Notes: generated by a model not told the origin, from the letters alone. Positions 35,743 to 47,892 are shown, counted from the stretch's first letter. The stretch is DNA of 64,000 nt from Ceratorhiza oryzae-sativae (GCA_030998015.1 JARWMV010000244.1:558001-622000), one strand, 5' to 3'. Made by a program: numbers and translations.

Positions 35743-37940
35743 AAAAGAGGGAGTTTTACATAACAGGATGCATTCATCGTGGTTACAATTTGGGTCCGGG
35801 GTCTCTATCCATCTCAGATAGCCAGCTTCCTGTAGGGTGCAGGTTGCTACGACAAGATATTTGCTTTCTTGTGTTCGCAAAGCGCACCTCAACCTTTTCG
35901 TGAAGATGAATGTTAAGAAAAGGCTTGTTATATATGACCACCGAAAATGTTTCTGGCCCTTCAAGCTGACTTGTGAGAGCTACCAAAAAAAACTGGGCAC
36001 AGAATTTAGATATATTTATAGCTCCTATCCCAATTTGCGCTGCCTATAGGAGCCGAATCGATGCAAAACAGACACAACGCATGAGGCCTGAAAACCCTGG
36101 CCTATCCCTCCGAATTCGTTTATTTCCTCCACAGCTTTCGCATGTAGACGCCATGAAGCTGTGTAGCAGGAGTGGTTAGAGAACAAGTGCCAAAGCAGTA
36201 GCTTTATGCGCGTTATCTTGTTGTCAATGTGCCCCTTTATTCGCTTGTCTTACTGTGCCGCATATGTATTTATGTAGCTAGCCTATAGCGAATAAACATA
36301 GCCTGGTAATAGTCTTTTAACAAGAGTACTGAGAGGGGAACAAGGCAGCATGAGGCTAAAGCCAGTCCACAGAGTCCTCATCAGCGAAAGACTAGCTCGC
36401 TTGGAAACATTGAACTATTGACTCAATAAGTCCTTGACGCCTTGTTCCTCTTATGACGGCGTTCGCCACCAGAGACCCGACAGGAGGTGGTATCGGTGCC
36501 GCGGAGGTCCGGATTTCGGAGACATGATTCTGGCTGTTGGTTGTTTTCAAGTTGCCCATCTGGGTGATTGAGTTTGGAAATTGATAATTATCTGCCCATT
36601 TATGCACGTGCGATCCACATACCGAATTTGTATTGAATATTGTTCTGGTATCTGTTGATCCGGCTGGGGTATCACGCTAGAGAAACGTTAGTCAAATGAA
36701 CGTGACCTTACATTTGAACCGTCAGCACCCCATAACACAAAAGCACCACGAGAATGTTTCGCCGCTCGGTCGTCATATGGGTAGCTCTCGAATCGGAGGC
36801 ATGGCTCATCAGGTAGTGCTGCTTCCGTGCAATTTCGAATTTTCATGGATGTGGCCTTTGTGCGACGGAATAACGGCGTACATGTTTATTGAATTGGGAT
36901 TTGAAGGCGAGATCGGGGCTCACGTGTAAAAAGCTATACTCTCACATGAAGCCCATGCTCATCATACTCTTTCACTTTTTAGTACCTGTGGAATCGAGGA
37001 TGACGCCACCTCACAAATTTGGATGGTTTCTTATCGGTATACAAATTAGACGGCGCTCCACTCCGGCAACGGACCTTGGCGCTTGATGATAGCACCCATG
37101 TTCAATCAAATTGGACGTAAAAAACCAAGGTTAAAGTATGCGTGACCGCCAATGTCGTCACCACACATCGATGCATCTATGGCTAGAATGGATCTTTCGC
37201 AGCCTTTCCTAAGGCTTACTGAAGAATCGCCAAATGTGCTATTCTCCAAAATCATCAAACTAAGATTTAGGTTATCAAAATAGTTGGCCTCGTCTCAAAG
37301 TTTGGTGGTAATCAATCCAAGCCCCTATCAGTCGACACAGGATTGCTCGGCTTGCCATCGTCAGTGACGCATTTTATCAATGATGGAAGAGTGACTTACG
37401 AGGCAAGTGGGACAAACAAACCACTCACTAATTCTAGAGCTAAGCTGTACGCGAGTATGAACAAGGGCCGGGGTTTTAATCCATCCGGCTGGATAGTGGC
37501 GTCCCTAAGGCTGGATTTGGCAGGCATATGCAGCTGATGCGCTATGATTGGAAAGAAACTGCTTCGTGGATGACTAGGCCGCTAAATTCTCACTGAAAAA
37601 CGCAACTTTGACAAGCTGTTCATCGTGGGCAGCCTAACACAGTAGCTATTAGCTGAAAGAAAGCGAGAAACTCCGCTCGATTATAAAATGCTAGTAACCG
37701 GGAGGTCACTCCGGCTTTGCATTTTATCGCATTTTCCCGGATGTATGCGCGCATTTTTATTCTAAAACTTCATTAGGTCTCTCTTCTTTTCACTCACGCT
37801 ACATCGTCATACGGCATGTACAGCTCGGAATACCAGAGCATTGTGTATGCGAATGGTCTTTAAAAGAGCAGGGAAAATACTTTCGAGCAGTATGACACGG
37901 TCATATCCTTTAACTCCCACTTGTCAAGGCATTTGTTTTT
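35743..37940. other. Intergenic, 2.2 kb
   Basis: AT-richer DNA without a supported gene. The open frames at 36392-36607, 36696-36929 and 37343-37537 show no domain or splice partner. I see no clear transposon ends. Confidence 0.4.
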
Positions 37941-38308
37941 ATGATGGCCAACTTTGACGCACCCAACAACAACTGGTCTGAAAAGCTCAATGAATGGCTC
38001 CAACATGGCCACGACCGGGCCAACCGCTTTGCCTGGTCAGAATCCGAGAACGTAGGCACCATTGGCAACCCCAAGTGGGTGATTACACCTATATGTGAGT
38101 AGATCAGTTCGTTTTCTGGGTTTTGATAGTAATGATCTAGGTACCATGCAGGGATGGACCAACGAATCACAGAATGCACAGGAGAAGGCAACACAATCAA
38201 GGTTGCCAAGAACGATGCCGCAAGGAAGCTGGCCGATTGGGATTTTCAGGTGAGTCATGGATGACCACCTCTCAGTTGTCATATCTAAAGTGTGGTTCTA
38301 GGAATGAA
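37941..38308 (+). CDS. Mini double-stranded-RNA-binding protein B
   Basis: Three exons: 37941-38094, 38152-38249 and 38303-38308 (GAA TGA). The protein of about 85 residues is just one dsRBD: NNWSEKLNEWLQHGHDRAN (helix 1), FAWSE, NPKWVITPIW and MDQRITECTGEG (strands), IKVAKNDAARKLADW (helix 2, with the KxAKxxAA core that grips the RNA backbone). The first intron falls in phase 1 right after the PI of the first strand. The last intron falls at the end of helix 2, leaving a final exon of two codons. Both features are shared with proteins C and D. No signal peptide or other domain is present, so a cytosolic or nuclear RNA-binding role is inferred. Confidence 0.75.
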
Positions 38309-38472
38309 TGTTTCTGTTATTCTCTTAAGAGTGTTGTGTCGTGAGTCTGATAGATTATTTGGTTGCGAGAGTGTCTACAAATAGTGATCGTCAATAATAA
38401 TTTACGATATATGCGGGTTATTCTTCACGTCGAACGTACAACATGAGGGGTTGCCGTGCAATTTGAAATGCA

Positions 38473-38564
38473 ACGTCCATGGTGAAGTGGTTATCATGCT
38501 TGCCTTCCACAATCAGTATATTCTGAGTCAGCAAGCGGGACGGGTTCGATTCCCGTTGGGCGTA
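38473..38564 (+). tRNA. tRNA-Gly (anticodon UCC) with intron
   Basis: The acceptor stem 5' ACGTCCA pairs with 3' TGGGCGT over all seven positions (one G-T pair), with discriminator A. The D arm reads TGGTGAAGTGGTTATCA and matches box A. The anticodon stem CTTGC/GCAAG flanks the loop C-T-TCC-A, with an intron of about 20 nt after position 37. The T arm ACGGG-TTCGATT-CCCGT contains box B (GGTTCGATTCC). A short T-rich tract follows. It needs splicing by the tRNA endonuclease. Confidence 0.85.
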
Positions 38565-38978
38565 TCTATTTTAATGTCCCATTGCCAAACAAGCCACGAT
38601 CGCTCCGGTGGCGCCACTTCCAAGAAAGGCTCAGTTGAAGTCAAGGCTCATCTTAAGGAATTGGTCTCTTTTCCTTTGGTAGACCGACGTTGTTGGCCGC
38701 GTTCCAGAGCTCAATCAGTTTAGTAAAAAAAAAGACCAAAGCGCAGCTACATTCAAACTAGTGCAACACCAGGTATTGTACATATGTTTTCTGCAACCAC
38801 ACAGATACAAAAAAGGAGTCGCGGCCGGGTTTGGAGGCGGTGAAACACAACAGAAATATAAATGTGGGAGAATAAAAAGAAGCAGAGGAATCGTGAAATT
38901 ACGGAGGTCATTACGGAGTTCTCGATTCTCGTGGGTGTGGGAGTAGGGGGAAGCGAGTCCATGGTTTCATGGCCCTTT

Positions 38979-39816
38979 TCAGGCAATAACAAGAGAGCCA
39001 CGAGCGCCATCCCCGCGACGCATGGAGCGAATCGCGCAGATGATGACTACAAAGATGGCGAACGTGCATAGAATCCTAACGGACGGAATAAGTTGATATA
39101 ATACATCTTGCTAGTGATGGCATACCATTCAACCCAAGCAAATCCTTCCAATGCGTTCAGCTGGTTGCAGTATGTGAGTTCGTGTTGAATTCGGCTGAAT
39201 CACGGCATCGAATGAATTAAGGTGTGGTAACGTAAGCTACGATGACGTACGAGCAATTGGTTCCGCCGCCCAGCGCCGCCGTGATGGACGCCGCCCCGGC
39301 AGTCCAGAGGACCCAGGTGATGCCTAGAGTTTGTTAGCACGGTGTATTGAGAAACACCAGAGAGAGAACTGCTCACCAAGGAGTATCAAGTGAACGAGGA
39401 CGCTCGCGACAAGGCCAGATGGTGTACGCATGAACAGGGCGAGCAGAACAGCTATTGGATTATAATGTCAAGAGGGAAACAACACTGAATGGTAGCATCA
39501 TACCGCTGACAACCACGGTCCACCAGCTGGTGAACGTGAGGAGGCGGGTACGGTCCCGGACTGAAAGATCAGGATAATTATGGTGTCTGTTGTACCTAGT
39601 CGTCAGCCATGTAGCAATCGCGCCCTGCAACAACAGAGTTAGCCGAGCAATCGCGAGGCAATAAGTCATAATGGCCCACCTCGATGATGCCAAAGAAGAT
39701 CAAGAGGCCAAATGTGACTTAAACAGCATCAATATACGTCAGTGGCGGGCAAGGAGCGCGAGGGTGGTTATCGACTCACTGGGGTGGCCGCGGCGGATGT
39801 GAGTGTCGAGTCCCAT
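38979..39816 (-). CDS. MARVEL-like four-span membrane protein
   Basis: Six short exons join in frame from ATG 39816 (MGLDTHIRRGHP) to TGA at 38979. Four hydrophobic segments appear: ITFGLLIFFGIIE, the LLTFTSWWTVVVS region, AVLLALFMRTPSGLVASVLV with its continuation, and WILCTFAIFVVIICAI near the end. Between spans 3 and 4 lies the family-typical WVLWTAGAASITAALGGG and NC...YCNQLNALEGFAWVEW. This is the common fungal MARVEL pattern, seen in plasma-membrane or endomembrane proteins. Function is not known beyond membrane organisation. It is transcribed divergently from RSM22, with 147 bases between the two starts. Confidence 0.8.
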
Positions 39817-39963
39817 GTTTGCTGTACGGTGAGAACGGTGGTGGTGGTTGAGAAGGAGCCGGGACGCCGAGCTCGGTCCAACGAGAAACAAAATCGTGAG
39901 AGCGTACTTTTCCACGTGATCCTGGCGCTTAAAGTCATCGAGCTCTCATTTCTGTCGATCACG
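39817..39963. promoter_or_regulatory. Short divergent promoter, MARVEL / RSM22
   Basis: Only 147 bases separate the start codons of two divergent genes, so they share a bidirectional promoter. No clear TATA box is visible, as usual for a mitochondrial housekeeping gene. Confidence 0.6.
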
Positions 39964-42920
39964 ATGGGCTTGCGCTCGACCTTGTCGCTCCTTAAAACTG
40001 CGGCCTCTCATTTGTCCCATTCTCCCAATGCTCCTCTGGAACTAGACCCTGCACTAAGCCGACTGTTACACGATACAGATTTGTCCTTGCTCAGAAATTT
40101 TCGGCATGGCTCGGGGCATTATATAGAGCGCGCTGAATTGGAGGTCGAAAATGAGGCCGACACGAATCGAAATCTGGCCCCCGAGTTCGAGGGCTATGAG
40201 GTCGGAGAGCGTGGATTTGAGTCTTCGAACTATGAGAACACAGACCTTTGGGAGGACAATACAGAAGGCCGCCGAGAAGAGCGAAGGTCACCCGCCGCTA
40301 TCTACGGTACAAAGCATGTGGGTATGGTGGTATTGCCCTGGGAGTTAGAACATGCGGTAGAGAACACTGTCGGGGGTGAGTGATCTCTTGTGATGCTATC
40401 GCAGAATCATTCACCATGCTCGCAGAATCCGATAAATACCAGCTCCGGTCTGATGCAAAGCGGCTATTTTTCTACCCCACCCCGCCAAACGCACAGCCAG
40501 CGACCTCTAGTTCAAGCCCTTCGAGTTCTCCTCGAAAAACGAGTGATTCAAGAACCAGTAACCGCCCTCCGGAATGGCAGCTTTCGTCGCCCAATGCGAC
40601 CTCACTTTCATTTAGCACTAAAGGTTTGGCCAACCAATTAGAACCTCTGGTTCGGTTGTGTACCCTGGCCTAAATAATCTCATTTAGGAAACTATAAAAC
40701 AGCTGTTCGCCTTGGTTCACGCGAAGGCCTGGCCTTTGCTACAATTGCGATGCCAGCGCATTATGCCGCTACGGCAAATGTGTTTCGAGAAATCACACGA
40801 CGAATGGCTGGCCTGGGGCAAGGCGAAGATAGGATTGAAGCGGTTGTAGATTTTGGAGGCAAGTCGGGACAAGGTTTATGGTAGGTTCTGCGACAAATTT
40901 TCTCGTCTCGTTGGTTAATCTTTCCTAGGGCATCTCTGATTGCGTTTCGCGAAACCGTTCCACCCCCCGAACTCGATCCTACACCCTCATCGACCTCAAC
41001 AAACGACAGCACCAACCCGGAATCGTGGACCCCCATATCTGCATCTCCCCACCGTTTAAGAGTAGGCCCGTCGCCCACGTCGTTCTCACATGGGCCGCCG
41101 ACTCCCAGCTCGATTCTCGAGAGCCTCGAGTCAGGAACCCTGGATACGATATCGGAACAAGAGGAATGGACAGCGTCCACCGTGAAGAAATACATCTTGC
41201 TCGATTCGAGACGCGGAATCACAGAGCTCGCTAGGCGATTTGTCAAGGGCACGGATTTGGGAGGATGTGAGATTTTATATCAAGACTTTTGGGGAAAGGT
41301 ACGCTCTCCAAGTAGCTGGTTTTATTAGTTGCCCCATATTCTGCATCTTCTAGAACACAAAACTGGCCACACCTGAACGCTCCCTTGCTTTGTGCGCATT
41401 CACGCTCTCCGAGCTCCCCACTGGAACTTCTCGTAAACGTATGGTTACAGAAATGTGGGAGTCTGGAGCAGAGTGGATGGTTCGTCGAGCAAGCCAGAAA
41501 CTCGGATGAAGCGCCAAAATAACATCGATAACATTACAGGTAGTTATCGATCACGGCACGCCAAACGGATTCGACAACGTTGCTCGAGCGAGAGATCTGT
41601 TGCTCGAATTGGGACGGGATCAAATTAAAACGCCTGCTGATCATGTAACTGAGGAACAGACCACGCGGAAACTAGGAGCTCATGTCGTTGCACCTGTAGG
41701 TCTACGCTTTGCGTTTTTGAATCGAAAGCTCAGACTCGACTTGATAGTGTCCGCACTCGCATGCGTGCCCATTACATAGTTCACCCCAAACACGCGACAT
41801 TTGTCATTTCACCCAGCGCATACAAACACCTCCGTTTTTACGACATACCAAGCACTCGCACGAGGGGCACGAGGACGTGGCATACTCGTATGTTGTGATA
41901 CGTCGTGGGCAGGTCAGTAGCAACATGAATCCCGAAATTAGACCACCAAGTCTCATTGTCAGCGTGTTTTGCACCCAACTAGGCTCCCAGCGTTCACCCC
42001 AGCCAGCGTTATGGGAGCCCCAATGCACAGGGACTCGTTGGTGCCGTTGGTCGCGAAGAGGCCGAAAAAGATCGGTCAGCCTTCGACCAAGGCAACCCAA
42101 AGCCACATGGAAAGACTAAAGGCCGAAAATTAAGGGGCCGAAGAGTATTGGAGGCGGGTGAAGATGGTGTATGGGATAGCCCAGCCTCCAGTCTTCTCGA
42201 GTCGAGTCAACCAGCGCCAGGCGACTCGGCTCCAATGGCCGAGCAAGAACAATTCTCTGAACAAGATGTGATGCGGAGTGCAGTTGGAACATGGCCCCGG
42301 ATTGTGTATCCTCCAATGAAGCGAAGCGGCCATGTCATACTCGATACATGTACACACGAAGGTCCGCTATTTTCTCACATCCGAACAAGCGCTCACTACG
42401 AGCCGACTCGATCATTCTACCGCACCCTTTCCATCTAACCTTGACTCGAACTGGCGCCCATTTGTCACCTTCTTTTCTCGGGCACGGTCTCCGTCCCCTA
42501 TCATGAAATCACCTGTCATTTCACGAGATGAACTGACCCCATTTGTTTTCGCGTACAGGCTCAATCACGCGCATGACAATCCCTAAGTCACAAGGTAAAC
42601 AGGCTTATTACGACGCAAGAAAAGCGAACTGGGGAGACGCGTTCCCACATGCTCCGCGTATCACACCACAGATTCGGACGAGGGGGATTCGCCGACTTGG
42701 CCCGTTTGCGCCAGACAATGAGGAGCAGGGACGGAGAACGGAGATGAAGGAAGCGCGGGACAGGGTCAGTTCAAAGCGGAAAAGGATGCGGGAAGCGGGA
42801 AGTCAGGACGAGGACCAGGTGGTTTTTGAGGAATGGATCAATGACGAAGCGGGCAAACTTGCAGAGGATATTCAAAAAGAGCTGGAGGCTGGCCAGGAAC
42901 GAGAGTTGCTCAAGTCGTAA
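39964..42920 (+). CDS. RSM22: Mitoribosome assembly methyltransferase-like protein Rsm22
   Basis: About eight exons join in frame from ATG 39964 to TAA 42918-42920. Seen in order: YGTKHVGMVVLPWELEHAV, SDKYQLRSDAKRLFF, the core start YKTAVRLGSREGLAFATIAM, VVDFGGKSGQGLWASLIAF (SAM-fold motif I), ILLDSRRGITELARRF, LALCAFTLSELPTG, VVIDHGTPNGFDNVARAR, then the metal-binding stretch CPHSHACPLHSS, CHFTQRIQTPPFLR and HEGHEDVAYSYVVIRRG. The tail is basic/acidic and helical. Rsm22/METTL17 binds the mitochondrial small ribosomal subunit during assembly, with an Fe-S cluster held by those cysteines. All four expected cluster-region motifs are intact. The N-terminus is plausible as a mitochondrial presequence (TLSLLKTAASHL). 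Confidence 0.92.
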
Positions 42921-43150
42921 CGGCATTTTAGACTTTTACCATTGATACGTTGAATCTATCTATCTCTGCGTCCATCCCCATTCATATTCACCACTCCATT
43001 AACGTTACGAGACCCAGTTTTGTTCGGATCTCCTTTGTATTGCAACCACCCCAAATTTTTATGTATTTCAACAACTCAAACCCAATATTGAACTTGGAAA
43101 GCTGCATACCACAACGGGCAGACAATCTCGGCTTCTATCAGCCTAAAGGG

Positions 43151-44424
43151 CTACTGCTTATATGGCGTATAACCAACATCCGAAAGTTCGATGCCTGGGC
43201 CTTGTGTCGAACTGAGGTAGACCTGGAGAACCGATGAGGCTGCAAAACAGGGGTAGACGTGTCAGTACCCTCGAACGAGTCCAACGGAGCAATGCAACGG
43301 ATGAATGGCCACACTTACCGGATTTTTGGCGGGCTGCGAATACTTCATCCTCTGGCTTCATCGTATCACGTACAGCTTGCAAGAATGTTCGAACATTCTT
43401 TTCTACATCCTCGATCGGGAAGTGAATCTGCTCAACGTACGAGATGAGTCGTCCAGATCCTATCTTTGAGTCATAATACAAGCCACTTACACGACCCACT
43501 GCTGCACGGACGTATCCGAGTTTGTCCCCTTTCCAGTCGAGCATGCCTTTGGCCTCCTTGACGGCCGCTGCTACCTCTTGTGTTACGGTCCCACGCTTAG
43601 CAGCGGGCATCAGACCTAATAGTCCGTGCGTGAGGTTCTAGACTGCGGGCCATAAAGGCCAAAACACAAACTTGCCTTTGGGTCCGAGGAACCTCGCAAG
43701 TTTCGGGGTAATGGGACCGATTAACTGAGGAGTCGCAATGACCTTGGTAGGCTTGATCGACCCATCAAGGACCTGCCCTCAACGACCCCCGTTCAGGACG
43801 AAAAACCAAACGAGAATAGAGAGAGAGAGAGAGAGAGAAAACGGCTAGAGGAATGCAGAGCCCGGAACTTACGGCGGGGATGAGCTCTACTCCACCCACA
43901 TACGCGGCACCCGCATCCCGTGCGTCCTGCGCAGCTTTTCCCTCGGCAAAAACGAGCACCTTCTCGGCGCGTGTGCGCGGATCTCGGGGGAGCGCAATGC
44001 GACCGCGCAACGGCGCCTGACCCCGCGTGAACTGTGTCTTGATGTGCAACTCGTAGGCCGAGATCGGCGAATCGACTTCGACGGCCTAACACAGAGAGAG
44101 AGAGACATTATTGCTCGAGTGAAATGGCTCCAGCGCCGTGGACAAGTGGGCTTACGCGCAAGTAGGCCGCAGCCTGAGTAATGGGCATGGCTTCTGGATT
44201 AATCTCCCGGACGCGCGTACCCTTTCTCCGCTTTTTCTTTCCGGGCGACGAGACCTTGGCCAACGCTGCTGGGGTGCTAGAGAACAGTCGAACCGGTTGC
44301 GCCGGGTTGGCTCGGCGCAGGCCCTTGGCGACTTGTCAGTTGTGGCGACATGGGCACAGGCCGAACAGACTACCATAACCAGCGACGAGCCGGAAACAAG
44401 GCTCCTGCAGATCGCACTCGACAT
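43151..44424 (-). CDS. MRPL1: Mitochondrial ribosomal protein uL1m
   Basis: Read from the minus strand: a presequence-like, basic N-terminal part, PGKKKRRKGTRVREINPEAM, PITQAAAYLR, YELHIKTQFTRG, LRGRIALPRDPRTRAEKVLV, DAGAAYVGGVELI, LDGSIKPTKVIATPQL, ARFLGPKGLMPAAKRGTV, GRVSGLYYDSKIGSGRLISY, then a last exon ending QVYLSSTQGPGIELSDV. This is the L1 fold including the LGPKGLMP RNA-binding loop. It forms the L1 stalk of the mitochondrial large subunit. An intron near 43820 contains a GA microsatellite. The start is uncertain: the frame containing the conserved part meets a stop upstream of about 44340, so a first exon (probably starting at 44424) must be spliced in, and its donor is not clear. 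Confidence 0.85.
43819..43838. repeat. (GA)n microsatellite in uL1m intron
   Basis: An uninterrupted GA dinucleotide run of about 20 bases within an intron. A second, shorter GA run occurs near 44092-44104 in the neighbouring intron. Confidence 0.9.
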
Positions 44425-44663
44425 ACCGGCCAGTTGTGGTCAAGCTCAATGATGATCAAGTGCGCTGACATAATCGATGAGTGGTATTACAGTGTTTGCT
44501 ACTATTATTACAAGCAGTGAACCCGATCCAGACCGAAACAAGTCCAACCTCAGAAACTCAATACCCATAGCGTTACAAGATCAATAGATAAAAGATTTCG
44601 TAAGGACGATACAGGGGCTATCGTCCTTTGAGTTCGTTACCCCACATACACCCATCACACCCC

Positions 44664-46006
44664 TCAACGCGTGGTTGACTGCGAACGAGTCGCAGTGCGA
44701 GAGAATCGCATCACCCACACGTGCTTGAGCTCACGTTCACTGACTCCATATCCTTCTTCTCTCGCAAACTGGTCGTTCTTTTCCAAACCCTGGAACCAGA
44801 AACGCGATCCCAAAAAGTCGATCCGTCGCGCCGCAGAAGGCTTGCCCATTCGGGCGCTGTGTTCACCGCGTTCGGATTCAGCCTCGGCAGCAGCAGCAGC
44901 ACGCGCGATCCGTTTTTTGGTCTCGTTGCTCGCCGCACGAACGTCGGTGCGCGTGAGAGACTTGTTAAGTACCGCATACATCGAGTCTAGGACATCGCCA
45001 ACTGTGATCTGGTCGGAGCGGGGGCGAGATCGCGAGCGAGGCCGGGATCGCGACTGGGGTCCCCCAACGGACACATGTACGGCCCAAGGGAGACCGGGGG
45101 CGATGAGATGAACGGATTGAAGGCCTGGGACGTTGAAGGCCGGCGCGGCGCGGGCGGCAGAATCGAGACGTGGCGGAGAGCGGGCGTCCCACGGCTTGCC
45201 CAGATGACGCGAGATTTGAGGGCTGCTCCCGTGAAATCGTGTCTTTTGAACAACAGAGGACGGGACGACAGCAAGACGATTATCGGCATAGTTATCCGAC
45301 TCTACTACAGAAGACTCGAGAGTGGAAGGTGGAGCAGGATAAGGCGAGGCCATCGTTGCGACGTCAGGGATGACTTCAGGGATGCTTGAAGAAGACGTAT
45401 AGGAGGCCGAGTCTTCAGGGGGACGAGACTTCTTGAGCACTCCGCGAATGCGACGCATGGGACCAGAGCGGAAGGACCCAGCAGTAAACACAGTCTGGGA
45501 CCTGGGAGGAGGCATGTGCATGGTAGACGGCTGCGAAGTTGCCGTGTACTCGGTCGCCTGGCGGCGCGGCACTGGGCGGGCTGGTTCATCGCGAGAGACG
45601 AAACTCGTCGTCGCTGAGCGAATCGGCTTAGCAGAGTACGACGAAGCCTTTGGGCGGGCTCCAACTTGGGAGATGGATACCGAAGGAGTGATGTACGAAT
45701 CACCCGACGTGCGAGAGGTGTCGCTATACGCCCGCTCGGGAACTATTCTCCCTCCTCTCCCGCCTCGTGCGCTTGAAATATGGCTCGGGGCAACCGATGG
45801 CGCCGGCGGCAAAGGAGCAGAGGACACCGCTGGTGTCTACAAGACAACCCGAATCAGACGGAAAACGGGCAACTCATGACGTAAGTACATACCGCGTGTC
45901 CGACGCTGCTCGCATAAAGATAAGGATAATTGGGCTCTGGATAGACAAAATCTTCCTGGCCAGTCCAGCTGTCGTTGGTGAAGCGGTGGTGGGCGGTGTG
46001 TGCCAT
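44664..46006 (-). CDS. DUF6699 domain protein
   Basis: Two exons: a short first one from ATG 46006 (MAHTAHHRFTNDSW, YPEPNYPYLYASS) and a long second one ending at 44664. The middle is Ser/Arg/Pro-rich and probably disordered (RIRGVLKKSRPPEDSAS). The C-terminal third carries the DUF6699 pattern common in mushrooms and relatives: HLIAPGLPWAVHVSVG, ITVGDVLDSMYAVLNK, RIDFLGSRFWFQGLEKND, then a C-terminal strand (HVWVMRF). The function of the family is unknown. An upstream in-frame ATG near 46069 would add about 21 residues. Confidence 0.75.
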
Positions 46007-47400
46007 GGTGGGACAAACTGGGTATAGAGCAGATACAGACGTCGGTGGTCGAGAGGGATGGGTGGACATCACGACGACTGGGGCCGTGTCTTTTATCCCG
46101 CCGAAAGTTTGCCACGTTCGAGACCAGACAAAGGCCACATCGAGGCTAGGGAAGAATCCGAGACAAACCACGTTGGAGCATCGAGGCAAGGGGCTGTCTG
46201 GACAATTGGGCCGACCCCGATTCCGTCCAAGACGTAAATGAAGCGGGGCGATCAGGCATTTGTATGTACAAAGATAGATGCGAAGCGATGCAGACACCCA
46301 ATGCGGCAGTTCTTCCTCGCCTGATGCACAGAGCCCAGCAGGCCGCTACCCATCGCCCTCAGCTTGGAGCTGGCCAAAGTGTGCGAGCCGCGCGTGTTGG
46401 ACCCGGTCCTCGTTGCGCTATCGCCCAACCCGCGGGGATGACATAAACCCCGGATGACCAATCCCCGCCCGCCCGCCACGCCGATCAGCCACCTGCGGCC
46501 CCTGTATCGCCCCATGACAGCTTGGACGCACCCAGCCACCCGTCCCATGACCACCGCCCAAGCGCCGACCGCACGTGTGCCGATGAGCCCCTATTTTGCT
46601 CTTGCAGCGCATCCATGGGCCAACTATGAATCAATCGCGCATGCTCCGGCCGATCCCACGAGCGCTTCTGCACCTCGTAATAACACCGGCTTTTCGATGC
46701 GCAGAGAGCCTCGCAGATTGGCTTGCCGCTTCTCGATCGCGACCCGCCGGGCCAACAAGTAACCTCTGCGTCGCAACTATGACTTGGCTTCCGGCTCTCG
46801 GGTGGTTCGGGATCAACTTGGTACCGTGCTGATCGGCTTGTGCTCGACACCATTTTTCTGCCGCTGGTGGCGTGCAGACCTGTGCTCAGACGGCTCAATT
46901 GACGATCAGCAGCGGCTTGACTTGTTGAAACGCCCACTAGAATGTCTTTTCTGTGCAGATTAATCGCTTGATTTTCCATCCTGGCACTACAAAGCAGTAT
47001 GATGGTCTCGTCTTGGGCATACAGGTGCGGCTAAACCCTTGGGCCAAAAATATAGAACAAAAACTAATCCATGATCGACAAGGAGCAGAGCCCCTCCTAG
47101 CCCCCTATTCTATTACCCGCAGCTTGGGATATTCGTGTGAAGAATAGTATCACAGCGGCTCCGCGCAGGTCACTTCGATATTCTCCTAGTCCGGCCACTT
47201 GAGCGCTTTTCGTCAGGAATGAAATGCGACTTTGCCTAGCCTATCCTACCACCTTGCTCCTATAAATACTGGGCTAGCAAGCCATGAAGTTAACCCATCA
47301 GCTCGATAGTTTCGCATTCACCGTCTTTCAGACACACCTTTGCTCTGATACACTTGTTTCTATTTCTTCCCTTCTCACTTTGCTCGTCGATTGCTTCGAG
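46007..47400. other. Intergenic, 1.4 kb
   Basis: No supported gene. Proline- and histidine-rich open frames on both strands around 46450-46980 look like compositional artefacts. The last part includes the TATA box at 47261. Confidence 0.4.
47261..47267 (+). promoter_or_regulatory. TATA box upstream of dsRBD gene C
   Basis: TATAAAT lies 140 bases before the ATG at 47401 and only 23 before an upstream in-frame ATG at 47284. The spacing favours 47401 as the real start. Confidence 0.45.
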
Positions 47401-47892
47401 ATGACCGACTCTCCATTCACCCGACGCGCAGGACGCTACGTCTTCAACACACCTACAGGCACGCATACATGGACCTCTGCCGTTCAGGAATGGTCCAACC
47501 GCGCCGGTGTGTGCATACAGTGGCAGCGCAACACCCAAGGTCCTGCCCACCAACTCACCTTCATCGAAACCCCCATTAGTGAGTCACCACACATCCACGG
47601 TCCAATATTGCCCATCGCTAAATAAATAAATAAAAATCCACGTTCTTCCCTCTCACTGCATTGTAGTCGATGGTATACCCCACAACGAGTATAGGGGCAC
47701 TGGCCGCACCTCCCAAGAAGCCAAGAACGCTGCGTCATACGCGATCGCAAGTTCTCGTCACTGCGTAGGTAACCTCCGGGCTCTAAATGAAGCATATTTC
47801 GCTCACCGGGCTGCTTTTTACTCCCCAATATAGTAAACCTGCCATTTGCGCTCAACGTCCATTCGTACCGGCCGTTCCCTGTTTGTCACTAG
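47401..47892 (+). CDS. Mini double-stranded-RNA-binding protein C
   Basis: Exon 1 47401-47578, exon 2 from 47667, last exon from 47834. The protein is one dsRBD: WTSAVQEWSNRAGVCIQW (helix 1), GPAHQLTFIETPI (strand 1), DGIPHNEYRGTG (strands 2-3), SQEAKNAASYAIASSRHC (helix 2 with an AKxxA core). Intron 1 is in phase 1 directly after PI, as in B and D. Intron 2 sits at the end of helix 2. It has two usable donors: GTAGGT at 47765 leads straight to a TAA stop; GTAACC at 47769 adds about 16 residues and ends at 47892. A TAAATAAATAAA run lies in intron 1. An upstream in-frame ATG at 47284 would add a hydrophobic leader but sits too close to the TATA box. Confidence 0.7.

Noticed and set aside
43240..43447. 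Plus-strand open frames opposite the uL1m gene
   Set aside because: They are shadows of the minus-strand uL1m exons, which carry the conserved protein.
46452..46762. Proline-rich plus-strand open frame
   Set aside because: No domain, no splice partner, and open frames exist on both strands over the same bases.
47284..47400. Upstream start giving dsRBD C a hydrophobic leader (signal peptide)
   Set aside because: The ATG is only 23 bases from the TATA box, so it probably lies at or before the transcription start; none of the sister proteins has a leader.
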